Shown here in pieces: positions 1 through 11,012 of a stretch of DNA of 64,000 nt; within the stretch, counting starts at the first letter, position 1, and every line of letters begins with the position of its first letter. The stretch covers positions 30,211 through 94,210 of the forward strand of contig JAPQWV010001351.1 in the NCBI GenBank assembly GCA_027422505.1. The letters run 5' to 3'. This stretch comes from Craterostigma plantagineum (Eukaryota > Streptophyta > Magnoliopsida > Lamiales > Linderniaceae). A model generated the notes under the pieces. The model had not been told where the DNA came from and did no database searches. It saw only the letters and a list, made by a program, of their open reading frames with translations. Made by a program: the position numbers and the translations under genes.

Positions 1-9
1 AGAATTAAG

Positions 10-559
10 GGCAACTGCTATAACTGCGATAAACCAGGGCATATGGCCAAGGATTGTCGTAAGAAGAAGAGAGTTAATAAGACTCGGGCGCATCTCACTG
101 AAGAGAAGCAGCTGACGACAGATATGTCGGAGCTAGACCTGACTGCAGTCGTGTACGAGGCAAACGTCGTGGAAAATCCGAACTACGTACATCGACAGCG
201 GAGCAACGCGCCACATCTGCTCTGACAAAGAAATGTTCTCCACCTACACGCCTATTTCGGGTAGGACGCTCTATATGGGGAACGCGGCAACTTCCAACAT
301 CGTAGGATTGGGACGGGTGGTGCTGAAGATGACCTCAGGCAAGGAAGTGACGCTTGTGGACGTGCTGCATGTCCCAGACATCCGCAAGAATCTAGTTTTC
401 GGCGCTCTGCTTAGTAACGCTGGATTTAGACAAGTGTTTGAAGCTGGAAAATATGTACTGACCAAGAATGGTCATTTTATTGGCAAAGGTTACCTCGAGA
501 AGGGCCTTTTTAAGTTATCTGTAATGCCTGTAAAACGCGATATTAAGATCGCTGAATAA
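10..559 (+). pseudogene. Element A gag zinc knuckle and aspartic protease, frameshifted
   Basis: A CCHC zinc knuckle (CYNCDKPGHMAKDC) opens the window; it binds retrotransposon RNA during packaging. About 45 codons later the protease active site DSGATRH lies in another frame (about 190-215), so a single-base shift separates gag from protease. The protease core then continues in frame to a TAA at 557, including the family-typical stretch with [10 protein letters not shown]. Neither part has its natural start here. Confidence 0.8.
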
Positions 560-589
560 TAAAGCCAGCTCCTCTTACTTGGTCGAGTT

Positions 590-1253
590 GTCTAATTTAT
601 GGCATGGTAGATTAGGACATGTGAGTTTAAACAAACTGAAAAAGTTAATAAGTTTAAACTTACTTCCACAAATGGAAATTGATTCACCACATAAGTGTGA
701 AATCTGCGTAGAATAAAAAATGGCTCATGCACCATTTTTCTCTGTCGAAAGAAATAGTTCACCTCTAGAATTGATCCATACTGATATATGCGATCTGAAA
801 TTCGTGCAAACAAGAGGTGAAAAGAAATACTTTATTACGTTTATCGATGATTGCACGAAGTACTGTCACGTGTATCTTTTAAGTGGTAAAGACGAAGCTC
901 TTGATACCTTCAAAAGATATAAGACTGAAGTTGAGAATCAACTTAACTCTAAGATCAAAATAATAAGAAGTGACAGAGGAGGAGAATACGTGGCACCGTT
1001 TGTGGAATTTTGCCGAGAACATGGTATTATTCACCAAACGACGGCGCCATATTCCCCTCAATCAAATGGCGTTGCTGAACGAAAAAATAGAACTCTTAAG
1101 GAGATGATGAATGCGATGCTAATCAGTTCAGGACTACCTCAGAATTTGTGGGGGGAAGCCATACTGTCATCAAATCGCATTCTAAACACAAGAAACGGGA
1201 TAAAACACCGTACGAATTGTGGAAAGGTAGACAACCTTCCTCGGATATCTTAA
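590..1253 (+). pseudogene. Element A GAG-pre-integrase and integrase core, interrupted
   Basis: The segment 590-715 encodes the GAG-pre-integrase signature (LWHGRLGHVS) and the HHCC-type C..C (CEIC) and then hits an in-frame TAA. From 720 the rve integrase core is open: first catalytic Asp in IHTDIC, second in RSDRGGEY, and the Glu in the block [14 protein letters not shown]. The frame is lost near 1235, where the conserved [10 protein letters not shown] stretch continues in a neighbouring frame, a one-base shift. Integrase would insert the cDNA copy into host chromosomes; this copy cannot make it whole. Confidence 0.85.
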
Positions 1254-1254
1254 C

Positions 1255-3207
1255 GTGTGGGGGTGTTTAGCAAAGGTCGAAGTACCTAAACCAAAACAGG
1301 TCAAGATAGGACCGAAAACGGTTGACTGCATTTTCATTGGATATGCAGAAAATAGTAATGCATACAGATTTCTGGTGCATAAGTCCGAAATTCCCTACAT
1401 GAATTCTGGGATGATTATTGAATCGAGAAATGCTGTTTTCTTTGAGAACATCTTTCCAATGAAGGAAAGAAATATAATAAGTTGTAAAAGAAATTATGAA
1501 GCCGTTGAAGTTTTGCCTCCAGAAATTGAGGAACCACGGCAAAGTAAGCGTAAAAAAGTGGCTAAATCATTTGGGCCTGATTTCCTAACATATATGTTAG
1601 ACGACGAACCTAGGACAGTGCAAGAAGCTCTGTCGACTCCAGAAGCTCCGTTCTGGAAAGAGGCTGTGAACAGTGAAATTGAATCCATCATGCAGAATCA
1701 CACTTGGGAGTTAGTAGATCTCCCTAAGGGGTGTAAACCTTTAGGATGCAAGTGGGTCCTTAAAAGAAAATATAAAACCGGTGGAATTGAAAAATATAAG
1801 GCTCGTTTAGTAGCCAAGGGATATTCCCAAAAGGAAGGATATGATTTCTTCGATACATATTCACCCGTGACGAGAATTACGTCAATACGAGTTCTATTTG
1901 CTATTGCAGCATTGCATGATCTCGAGGTACATCAAATGGATGTAAAAACGGCATTCCTAAATGGAGACCTTGAAGAAGAAATCTACATGAGTCAGCCTGA
2001 AGGGTTTGTAATACCTGGACAGGAAAACAAAGTGTGTCGACTCGTGGAGTCGCTTTACGGGCTTAAACAAGCACCGAAGCAATGGCACCAAAAATTCGAT
2101 ATGACTATGTTATCGAATGGATTCAAAATCAATGAGTGTGACAAATGTGTTTACATTAAGGGTACACCCAATGAATTCGTGATTGTCTGTCTTTATGTAG
2201 ACGACATGTTAATCACGGGAAGCAATCAGAAAATGATTGTAAACACGAAAACTATGCTGAAAAATCATTTCGATATGAAGGATATGGGTTTGGTGAAAGT
2301 CATACTAGGGATAAACGTCTTTAAGACGTCCGAAGGAATTGTGTTGACACAATCTCATTATGTTGAGAACGTGTTAAAGAAATTTAATGCCTTCGATGAT
2401 CCTCCGGCTAAGACTCCTGTAGATATAAATCTACATCTGGCTAAAAACAGAGGAGAGCCCATATCACAGCATGAATATGCTCGAGTGATTGGCAGTCTAA
2501 TGTATTTATCGAACTGCACTCAACCTGATATAGCATATTCAATAAGTAAACTCAGCAGGTTTACGAGTAATCATGGGAGTAAACATTGGATAGCCTTGAG
2601 AAGGGTGCTGAGATATCTGAAGCACACTATTAATCATGGTATACTCTACACAAGGTATCCAGCAGTTCTTGAAGGATACTGCGATGCCAACTGGATATCT
2701 GATAGCACAGACTCCAAGTCCACGAGTGGTTATGTATTTACCATCGGTGGTGGAGCAATTTCTTGGAAATCCTCCAAACAAACGTGCATAGTTCGATTTA
2801 CGATGGAATCGGAGTTTATTGCACTAGACAAAGCCGGCGAAGAAGCAGAATGGCTTCGAAACTTTTTGGAGGACATTCCTTGTTGGAATAAGCCTGTACC
2901 GCCTATTATGATACATTGCGACAGCATGGCCGCAATTGGTAGGGCACAGAATAGTATGTATAACGGTAAGTCTCGGCATATACGTCGAAGACATAATACC
3001 GTACGACAACTGATCTCTAGTGGGATAATCACTATTGACTATGTGAAGTCTAAAGAGAACATAGCAGATCCTTTGACGAAAGACATAACTAGAGATCAAC
3101 ACTATAATGCAGTAAGGGGAATGGGGTTGAAAAACCACACACCCAAGAACGAGCTTGGTGGTAACTCAACCAAAATGAGTGGAGATCCCGCAAATTTGAT
3201 TCAATGA
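1255..3207 (+). CDS. Element A reverse transcriptase-RNase H (650-codon open segment)
   Basis: Long open segment holding the C-terminal integrase tail, a complete RVT_2 copia reverse transcriptase and RNase H. Visible motifs: CKWVLKRKY and [11 protein letters not shown] at the RT start, [25 protein letters not shown], the catalytic [19 protein letters not shown], and in RNase H the YCDANW aspartate, an ESEFIAL glutamate and a C-terminal ADPLTK. One motif is altered: the usual STAEAE-like block reads TMESEF, so catalysis may be affected. It is not an independent gene; the natural product is the end of a polyprotein. Ends at TGA 3207. Confidence 0.85.
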   Translation: MWGCLAKVEVPKPKQVKIGPKTVDCIFIGYAENSNAYRFLVHKSEIPYMNSGMIIESRNAVFFENIFPMKERNIISCKRNYEAVEVLPPEIEEPRQSKRKKVAKSFGPDFLTYMLDDEPRTVQEALSTPEAPFWKEAVNSEIESIMQNHTWELVDLPKGCKPLGCKWVLKRKYKTGGIEKYKARLVAKGYSQKEGYDFFDTYSPVTRITSIRVLFAIAALHDLEVHQMDVKTAFLNGDLEEEIYMSQPEGFVIPGQENKVCRLVESLYGLKQAPKQWHQKFDMTMLSNGFKINECDKCVYIKGTPNEFVIVCLYVDDMLITGSNQKMIVNTKTMLKNHFDMKDMGLVKVILGINVFKTSEGIVLTQSHYVENVLKKFNAFDDPPAKTPVDINLHLAKNRGEPISQHEYARVIGSLMYLSNCTQPDIAYSISKLSRFTSNHGSKHWIALRRVLRYLKHTINHGILYTRYPAVLEGYCDANWISDSTDSKSTSGYVFTIGGGAISWKSSKQTCIVRFTMESEFIALDKAGEEAEWLRNFLEDIPCWNKPVPPIMIHCDSMAAIGRAQNSMYNGKSRHIRRRHNTVRQLISSGIITIDYVKSKENIADPLTKDITRDQHYNAVRGMGLKNHTPKNELGGNSTKMSGDPANLIQ

Positions 3208-3708
3208 GACAACTAAGCTGAGTGTAGTTCAGTAGCTTACTTGGATTTTAATAAGCTCATTCTCATAAGCTGCCAAGTAATTACCCGAAGACGTGTGGTA
3301 AAGGGTAAGCAATTTTGCTTTTAATGATGGCTATACCTGATTGTGGAGTATTTCGGGATACTCCAGGATTAAAGTCCTAATAGTCGATCACCTATATAAG
3401 TGAGAAGTGGGGCCGCTTCAATATAACACTTATGAAACCAAGATATGGTCCAAGGCCGAAATGGACACAACGTGAGAATCGAAAGAAATAAGATTCGTTA
3501 CTGTGTGTACGCTGTTGTTTTAATTTACACAAAAGCTGTCAGTTCAAGACATCATGTTCACTGAACAGCGAGTAAATTCGATTGCGTTTCATTAGGGAAG
3601 GTTCAAAGCTACAAGCTACCTATTTCGATGCAGTGACGAGTTGTCGAGTTTCTCTTGCAAGAGTCAGCATGCATAACATTTGCATTAATTTCCATTCATG
3701 TGGGGGAT

Positions 3709-4937
3709 TGTTGGATTTTATTAACCTAAATGGGCTTTGGGACCAAATGGGTATTAACCCATTAATAAAATCAGTTTCGGTTTTAATTAAATCGAGAAGC
3801 CATCGGATGTCGAAACGAGAAATCGTTGAAAGATTATGAATCTTCGTTTCTTTAACGAATATTAATACGCTCAAAACTCGGGTGAATGAGAAATTAATTT
3901 TCGAAGTTGGCCCAATAATGATTAAAATGGTTGATAGTGTTTAAGTGGGGAATTAAGTGTCTCACATTGGTTAGACACATAGGAAATCTTCACTATATAT
4001 ATAGAAACCCATGTGGGTTTATTCAAAAGGGCTTGCCATGTGTATGTCTTAAATGGGCTTGTGGGCTTAAGTGGGTTTAAGTGGGCTTGAGAAATTTGGG
4101 TGAGTTTTGGCCCAAGTAATAGCCCGGGTGCGAGTCGGTGCCTCGCACCGACGAGCACCGAGCCCGAGCCCGTGCCCGTGGCCGAGGCCGAGCCGAGACG
4201 TGCCAAAGTGCGCAATGGGCGCTTTGAGGCGCGCACTTTGCACTTCGCACGCCGTCGGAGCGAGGAGCATTGAGGAGCTTAACTTTATGCTCCGGCGGGC
4301 AGTGACGTGGCAAGGTTTTGGTGACATGGCAGATGAGGTGGCGCTGATTGGGCAGCCTAGATGTGATGGCTTGATCCATTGGATCAATTGGGCTGAAGTG
4401 GGTTGTTGGGCTAATGAGGCCAACTCAAGGAAGTGTCGGTCGGCCCAACTAAGAGGTGTCGGTAGCCGCCTCGGGTCATCGGTCGGAGAATCGGGCCGCC
4501 GCCGGTGGGACACGCCTGAGATTCGGGCTGTCGGCCCGAGAATCGGGCTTGTCGCGGGCCGGTAAATAAACCGACAGTCCAATAGTTGCAAAATGTTGCA
4601 ATCTAGTCCCTAAAAAATTACAGAAGCAGTCCAACAAGTTCTCGAATTTGCGGATAGGTCCCTGCGTGAAAAAGTCTATAAATAGACCCCTCATGAATTG
4701 GAAAAATTCATTCATTCCAATCCACGAATTTGCATATTTCACACACATACTCCCCAGTTTTCCGAAGCAAGAAAAACTCAGTTTCGAGTACGATTCGTCT
4801 GAAAATTCTAGTCGTTGTGCTGCGATTATGAATAAGAAAATGTCGTTGTATCTTGGGGACGATCGCTACTAACCGAAAGCACTGTATATCGGTGCGATTT
4901 CGTCTTACGGACAGTGTGTCAAACACACGCCTCGACA
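3709..4937 (+). repeat. 3' LTR of element A
   Basis: Starts TGTTGGATTTT right after the polypurine tract. It contains a TATA-like box (TCTATAAATAGACCCC near 4674) followed by a leader-like stretch, as expected for U3-R-U5. The right end is placed at CTCGACA/4937 because TGT and ACA would pair; no second LTR is in the window to confirm it. The section 4120-4560 is much more GC rich than its surroundings and holds small hairpins such as GTGCGAG..CTCGCAC near 4128-4148. ORFs in this GC-rich part carry no known domain and are not called. Confidence 0.6.
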
Positions 4938-5727
4938 GTTATGGATCCTAATCCTATGGAGAATATCAGAAGATTGTATGTCGATGTGCTTATTCTCATG
5001 TGCTTACTCGTAATTATCTTCTCAATGTTCATCTACTGGTTCATCTGGTTCATCACCCACTGCACATGCGTTTGAAGACACTCCATCTTCCGTCTATCTA
5101 TTGCCGAAGTTTATCTATTGCCAAAGCTCTCTGCCGCCGACCAGACGCAACCAATATCGGAGAAACAACATGCCAGAGTGGTGTGAATTACACTGGCCAG
5201 ACTAAGATGGTTAATCTTTCGAGAAGTCATGATCGTATCATAGCCGATGTTTATATTCACTTCGCACCAAAATTAATGGGAGGAAGCTATTGGTACTATA
5301 TGCGTGTGATAGTTATTGTGTTGAGCTAGGTCTTTCCTTGTAATATTCGTATGCTATGAGCCAATGGCCTCATGCATTTATGAAAACTATAAATTGTTTT
5401 CATAAGAAATAAATTTAATAAAATCACGAAAAGTAAGATACTTCGAAATTAAAATAAGCGTTATATATGTTACTAAATATAAAAATAATATAGCAGCCTC
5501 GTGTTTCTATTTTTTCGACCTTTAGGTATGAAAAGTATTATTAATTGAAAGATAAAATATGCAGGATTGTACCTTACATTCTAAGCATAATTGGGGTCTT
5601 TTAGAGACGGCATTTGACCCTGTTAACGTTTAAAAAAATAGCATTTAAATCTATACATTTAAATCAATAGTCTTCTTCAATATAAGGTGTCTTTACACAT
5701 AAATACACATTTGCCTAAAAACTTGTA
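4938..5727. other. Intergenic; possible 3' end of an unrecognised transcript
   Basis: No recognisable gene. An open stretch at 5000-5329 shows no family motif. An 18-base block CTATTGCC[GA]AAGTTTATC is partly duplicated near 5096-5125. Poly(A)-signal-like AATAAATTTAATAAA follows near 5407. This could be a terminal exon and 3' UTR whose upstream exons were lost when element A inserted, but I cannot name a product. Confidence 0.3.
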
Positions 5728-6045
5728 ATTCAGTACCCTGTCAGTATTTTTTTATATGTAGGTACTAATAGTATAAATTTTTTGCCAATAAATACCCGAT
5801 CCGCCGCAGGTACGCCATATAACACATTTAGGTACCGCATAGCAATGTATTTTGGTACGTAATACGTTGAAAAATGGTACGTCATATATAACACACTAAG
5901 GTACCATAGAGAAACCGTATAGGGTATCGTATAAACGCGTGACGTGGTACGCAATACAGACATAGAAAGGTATGACAAACTGAAAATTGGTACAAACAGT
6001 AAAACGAGTACCTATCTATAAAAATTTCTGACATAGGTATTGAAT
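5728..6045. mobile_element. MITE with about 38-bp terminal inverted repeats
   Basis: The left end (ATTCAGTACCCTGTCAGTA at 5728) and the reverse complement of the right end (ATTCAATACCTATGTCAGAA) align over about 38 bp through to a shared AGGTAC. The roughly 318-bp interior is full of GGTACG/GGTACC motifs and has no ORF. This is the architecture of a non-autonomous DNA transposon. The superfamily is not clear because a target duplication is not obvious. Confidence 0.7.
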
Positions 6046-6490
6046 TTTAGAATTTTTATTCAATTGGGTATTTTTCTATATATGTCACTCAATATAATGA
6101 TATTTTCGTAATTATAAAGAGATTCGTCATTTTACGGGGTTCTTTGAAGGGACTCATCTATAGCAGAGAACCCCAATTTTGTATAGCAAGAGCAAGGGGG
6201 ACTCATGATAATAGGGATCGTCTGTTATATAGAAGGGGTCTCACACGGCTTCCTTGCATCTGACAATTCTTATAAAAGAAAAAATAAAATACAATATTTG
6301 AGATTTGAAGTTCAGATCTATTGCTTAGATGTCTGAATACATAACCACAAAGCCACAACCCACTATCGTTAAAAGGTCAGGGGTTGACATATTGGTTTGA
6401 ATCTGGGGCCAAATTATTAGTGAAGATATAATGATTAGTTTGAGGAGAATGACAGTTTTAGGCCTGTTTGGGGCACGTTGGCACCCAAGA
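6046..6490. other. Intergenic, no gene seen
   Basis: Mixed AT-rich DNA. The stretch 6340-6410 has a weak tRNA-like box B (TGGTTTGAATCTGG) that could be a SINE relic, but it lacks a convincing box A. Confidence 0.35.
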
Positions 6491-6494
6491 GTGC

Positions 6495-6985
6495 CAACTT
6501 GGACGTTTTCGGTCCTTCATGTTCCGAGGCGCCACTTTTAGTCCCCCAATGTTATCAATTTGGAATCGTTTTGATCATCCGATAAACTTAATCACTAATT
6601 TAGACGGAGTGAGAGCACACAATCTTTCTTTACTCACTTAACATCTCATAATTCACCATATTCTTCAATAAAACGCATGTGAATTGTGAGCATCATTACG
6701 TATTACAGTTAACTCAGTTTCAAGGTCGTCAATCTTTCCCTAACTGTGATGTGTAATAATGTTCATGTGGCGTTTGAGTTATTGAAGAAGAAATGTTTGA
6801 GGTTTTAAGTCGAGTATAATGAGATCAAGTGCTCTCAAGTTTTAAATCCCTCTAAATTAGCGTTTAAATTAATTGAGGGATCAGAACGGTCTAAAATCAA
6901 TTGGGTTGTAAAAGTGGCACCCCGCGACATTGGCACAAAAACGAACGTGACTCAAACATTGGGATAAAAGATATGGTTCGTCCTT
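6495..6985. repeat. Fold-back type repeat with long imperfect inverted arms
   Basis: The left part (about 6500-6590, with GGCGCCACTTTTAGTCCC and CGTTTTGATC) is matched in reverse complement by the right part (about 6880-6985, with GGTGCCACTTTTACAACC and CGTTCTGATC). The arms are imperfect and about 80-100 bp; the middle is AT rich and non-coding. It resembles a Mutator-like or fold-back MITE. Confidence 0.4.
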
Positions 6986-7262
6986 TATTTTACACTCGGC
7001 GACCAGTTTTCTTTAACTAAGACCTATCAAATGGCCATTTCTTTAGTTAAATCAAGCATAACTGTCTCCCTTTGTTCTCGCTTCTTGCGTTAATGGAACA
7101 CCACAACTCTTTACCAGAAACATACGACTCATTCTTAGATTCACAACACACACAGACACACAACATTCGCTCTCTTTCTCACGTTTTCTCAACTCAAATC
7201 TAACCTTTGTCCCCATACAACAAAACACACGCATTCTCCACGCACCAGCCGAAAACCGACCC

Positions 7263-10200
7263 ATGGACGCGCCAGATCGAGACCACAACAGCACCGCCGA
7301 CGCCGGCGGCGGGGGAAGCATCCTCCAGGACGACGACAAGGCCGCCCTCGCCGGAATCTCCAACTCCCCACCTCCGCCCCGAAAGACCCACTCCTACAGC
7401 CACCAGCTCCGCACCAACACCGGCACCCACCACCACGGCAGCCACCATCACAGGCGAAACGCCGGCCAGCTGCGCAAGCACAGCCTCGACGAGGCCCACA
7501 TCCTCACCTCCACCAACAGCCGCTACAACTCCTCCTCCGACGAGGACGGCGAAGGTGGGTTCATCCCTTACTCCACCATCACCAACTCCTGCGGCGGCAG
7601 CATCGTGGTCAGCGGCGGCGGCGGCGATATTCAGCAGGGGACGGTGGTGGACATCGGAGGAGACCAAGATCCAGGTAACAGCAGCGGTCAGAGCTATCAG
7701 AAGCTGCCCGAATTTCAAGGGAGCGGCGGCGGCGCTGGGATTTTCAAGGTTCCCATCAGGGCGGCGGTCCACCCCAATAGGCCGCCGTGTCTCGAGCTCA
7801 GGCCCCACCCATTGAGAGAAACCCAGGTAAGGATCTCCTCGATCGATCGATCCATTCATTGTTAGGGTTGACCGTTGACATTGGTTTTCTCGTATGGGTC
7901 TGCTTTGCTCAGATTATTTTATCTCCTTCATCCTATTCAACATATGAATCAAATGCCCCTCATCTCATATTACCAATTGGTTTTTTGGATTGAACCCAAT
8001 TCGATCTTATGCTTGTTTGAGTCAGATTTGATCGGAGAGGCCTCCCCTCTTATCACCTAGTTTTAGGATGAAGCCCTCAATTTAATGGGATCGAATCAGT
8101 AGACAAAATCTTGATCTATCTTATTACAGGTGGGAAAATTTCTAAGGACGATAGCTAGCACTCAGACGCAATTGTGGGCCGGGCAAGAAAACGGCGTAAG
8201 GGTTTGGAACTATTCGGATTCTTACAAGCCCGGGATAGGCTCGGGCGGACGCGCGAGGAGAGGAGACGAGGACGCTGCCCCATTTTACGAATCCGCAAAT
8301 ACGTCCCCCACCACGTGCTTGTTGGTCGATCAAGGGAGCAAATTAGTATGGAGCGGACATAAAGACGGTAAGATCCGTTCTTGGAAGATGGATCAGAAAT
8401 TCTCCGAGGAGTCGACGATTAGGGAAGGCTTGTCCTGGCAGGCACACCGCGGGCCCGTTCTATGCATGAAGATGTCTTCGTACGGTGAGTGAAGAATGTC
8501 TTGAGATTCCGCGTAAGAAAAAACAATTGATCTTTTTCCGGGTGGTTGAGAATTTCAGGCGATCTTTGGTCGGGTTCGGAGGGGGGAATCATAAAGGTGT
8601 GGCCTTGGGAAGCCGTCGAGAAATCCCTATCCCTATCGCCCGAGGAGAAGCACATGGCAGCTCTGCTAGTGGAGAGATCGGCCATCGATCTGAGGAACCA
8701 AGTCACCGTAAACGGCGTGTGCAACATATCCTCCTCAGACGTCAAGTGCCTGCTTTCCGACCACGCTCGGGCCAAAATTTGGGCCGTGAATTCTTTCTCG
8801 TTCTCGCTATGGTACGCAAATTGGCTATTGCTGAATGACCACGTCGCCTAAAAGTTTAAGCTTGACGGAAGCGTATTATTTTTAATTTTGTACATTCTCG
8901 TCTTAGACGTGTAATTTTCTTTAAAGGTGCGTTTGGTATGCGGAATTCAATGCAGAAAAAGAAAGGAAAATGTAATGACACCCATTGGATCATTGTACAT
9001 TAAGCTTCGCGTCGTGGCATACCATAACACATTTTCTTTTATTTTCCATATCGAATTCCGCTTTGGTATGCGAGAAAAGGAAAAGTGCAATGGTACGGCA
9101 TATGAAGCGTAACGTACAATGATTCGATGTGTAGTATTACACTTTCCTTTTCTCTTTCGCGTTGGATTCCGCATACCAAACGCACCCTAAATAACCGGTA
9201 CTGAGGATTCGTATCAAGACCTCCTTGACCCCCCTGAGCTCTGATATCATGTTATTCACCTAAAAAAGATTAAGCTTTTTATATATTATACTTCCAACAG
9301 CTATTTCAACGAAAGATCGAGCCTTTTATTCACGCGAACTAATTTTTTCCCCCCGTAAAAATACGCACAACAGGGACGCGAGAACGAGGGAGCTCATAAA
9401 GGTGTTCAACATCGAGGGCCAGATCGAGAACCGAACGGACATGCCTTCCTCGCAAGAGGGACAGTCCGTCGAGGACGAGATGAACGTCAAGTTCGTGGCA
9501 AAATCGAAGAAGGACAAGTCCCAGGGCTTCCTCCAGCGTTCACGCAACGCCATCTTAGGAGCCGCCGACGCCGTCCGGAGGGTGGCCACGAAGGGCGCCG
9601 GCGCCTTCGCCGAGGACAACAAACGGACTGAAGCCATCGTCCTCGCCGCCGACGGGATGGTGTGGACGGGATGCTCCAACGGGACCCTAATCCAATGGGA
9701 CGGGAACGGGACCCGAGTCCAGGACCTGACCCACCACCCGTGCGGTGTCCTGTGCTTCTGCACCTACGGCTCGAGGATATGGGTCGGGTACATGAGCGGG
9801 ATGGTCCAGCTTCTCGACCTCGAGGGGAACCTCATTGCGGGCTGGGTGGCCCACAACGGGCCCGTTATTAGGATGGTGGCGGGGGACGGGTACGTGTTCA
9901 GCTTGGCCACGCACGGGGGAATAAGGGGCTGGAACGTGTCCTCGCCGGCGGCCATGGATAACGTTCTGAGGGCGGAGCTCTCCGAGAGGGAGGTGATGTA
10001 CACGAGGCTTCAGAACGTTAGGATATTGGTGGGGTCGTGGAACGTGGGCCAGGGACGGGCCTCGCACGAGGCCCTCATGTCTTGGCTGGGGTCCGCCGTG
10101 GGGGACGTTGGGATCGTCGTCGTCGGGCTTCAGGAGGTGGAGATGGGGGCGGGATTTTTAGCCATGTCCGCGGCGAAGGAAACGGTAGTTGCTTTTTCGC

Positions 10201-10950
10201 CTTCTTTTTTTTATTACGTGTCGAATTTTCTGACGTGGATAGCCTTTTTTTTCACTCAAGGTGGGGTTGGAAGGGAGTTCAATAGGGCAGTGGTGGCAAG
10301 ACCACATTGGAAAAGCGTTGGACGAAGGGTCGACTTTCGAGCGCGTGGGGTCCAGACAGTTGGCGGGCTTGATGATAGCGATATGGTAATGAATGATGGG
10401 TTTTTTTGTCTTGGGCTTCGTATGTCTTTTGCGTGCGCTTTTTTAAGCCTTCGACGGGTCTTTTCGCCAGGGTGAGAAAATCCCTAAGGAGTAACGTAGG
10501 AGACTTGGACGTCTCGGCGGTTGCGTGCGGACTGGGTCGGGCGATTGGTAATAAGGTGACCACAAAAACTGATGTATAGAAGAAAAGAAAATTCAACGGC
10601 TGTTGATTGATTGGAAATTTGTTTCGATCCTCAGGGAGGAGTGGGGCTACGAATAAGGGTTTTCGACCGTATAATATGCTTCGTGAACTGCCACCTGGCG
10701 GCCCACTTAGAGGCGGTGAACCGTCGAAATGCAGACTTCGACCACATATTCCGTAACATGGCTTTCTCGAGGTCTTCTAACCTCCTCAACAACGCCGCGG
10801 GTACGCTGCTGAGATATCTGTACTTGTCTCTCTCCCTTCTCTTATCGGCGTATTTATTTCGGCTGCTTTCTTCTTTTGGCTCTCCTTGGGTTCTCTCTCT
10901 CGCAGCTGGCGTCTCTTCAACCGCCCAAGTCCTCCGTGGCCCTAACGTAC

Positions 10951-11012
<62 letters not shown>

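Larger units (their letters stand above)
1..4937 (+). mobile_element. Ty1/copia retrotransposon A (Tork-like), 5' end outside window
   Basis: Plus-strand element cut by the left window edge. It runs in copia order: gag zinc knuckle, aspartic protease, integrase, reverse transcriptase, RNase H, a 500-bp untranslated tail, a polypurine tract (TGGGGGAT at 3701-3708) and a long 3' LTR. Integrase before RT distinguishes copia from gypsy. The RNase H end with the ADPLTK motif is typical of Tork/TNT1-like elements. The polyprotein is broken by a frameshift near 190, stops near 559 and 715, and a frameshift near 1235, so the copy is dead, although RT-RNase H is one open frame. The LTR end at 4937 is an inference from a TGT..ACA terminal pair. 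Confidence 0.88.

Noticed and set aside
4067..4591. Overlapping open frames of 100-174 codons on both strands
   Set aside because: They lie in the GC-rich part of an LTR, overlap each other and show no domain; stop-poor GC-rich sequence explains them.
5000..5329. 109-codon open frame with SGVNYTGQTKMVN
   Set aside because: No motif, no splice context and other frames look equally plausible; kept only as a possible transcript end.
6340..6420. Possible tRNA gene
   Set aside because: Only a weak box B; no box A, acceptor stem or anticodon arm.
7200..7859. 219-codon antisense frame rich in Val/Gly/Ala
   Set aside because: Shadow of the low-complexity first exon of the 5-phosphatase gene.
9326..9763. 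145-codon antisense frame across phosphatase exon 4
   Set aside because: The sense strand has clear homology and splice sites; the antisense frame has none.
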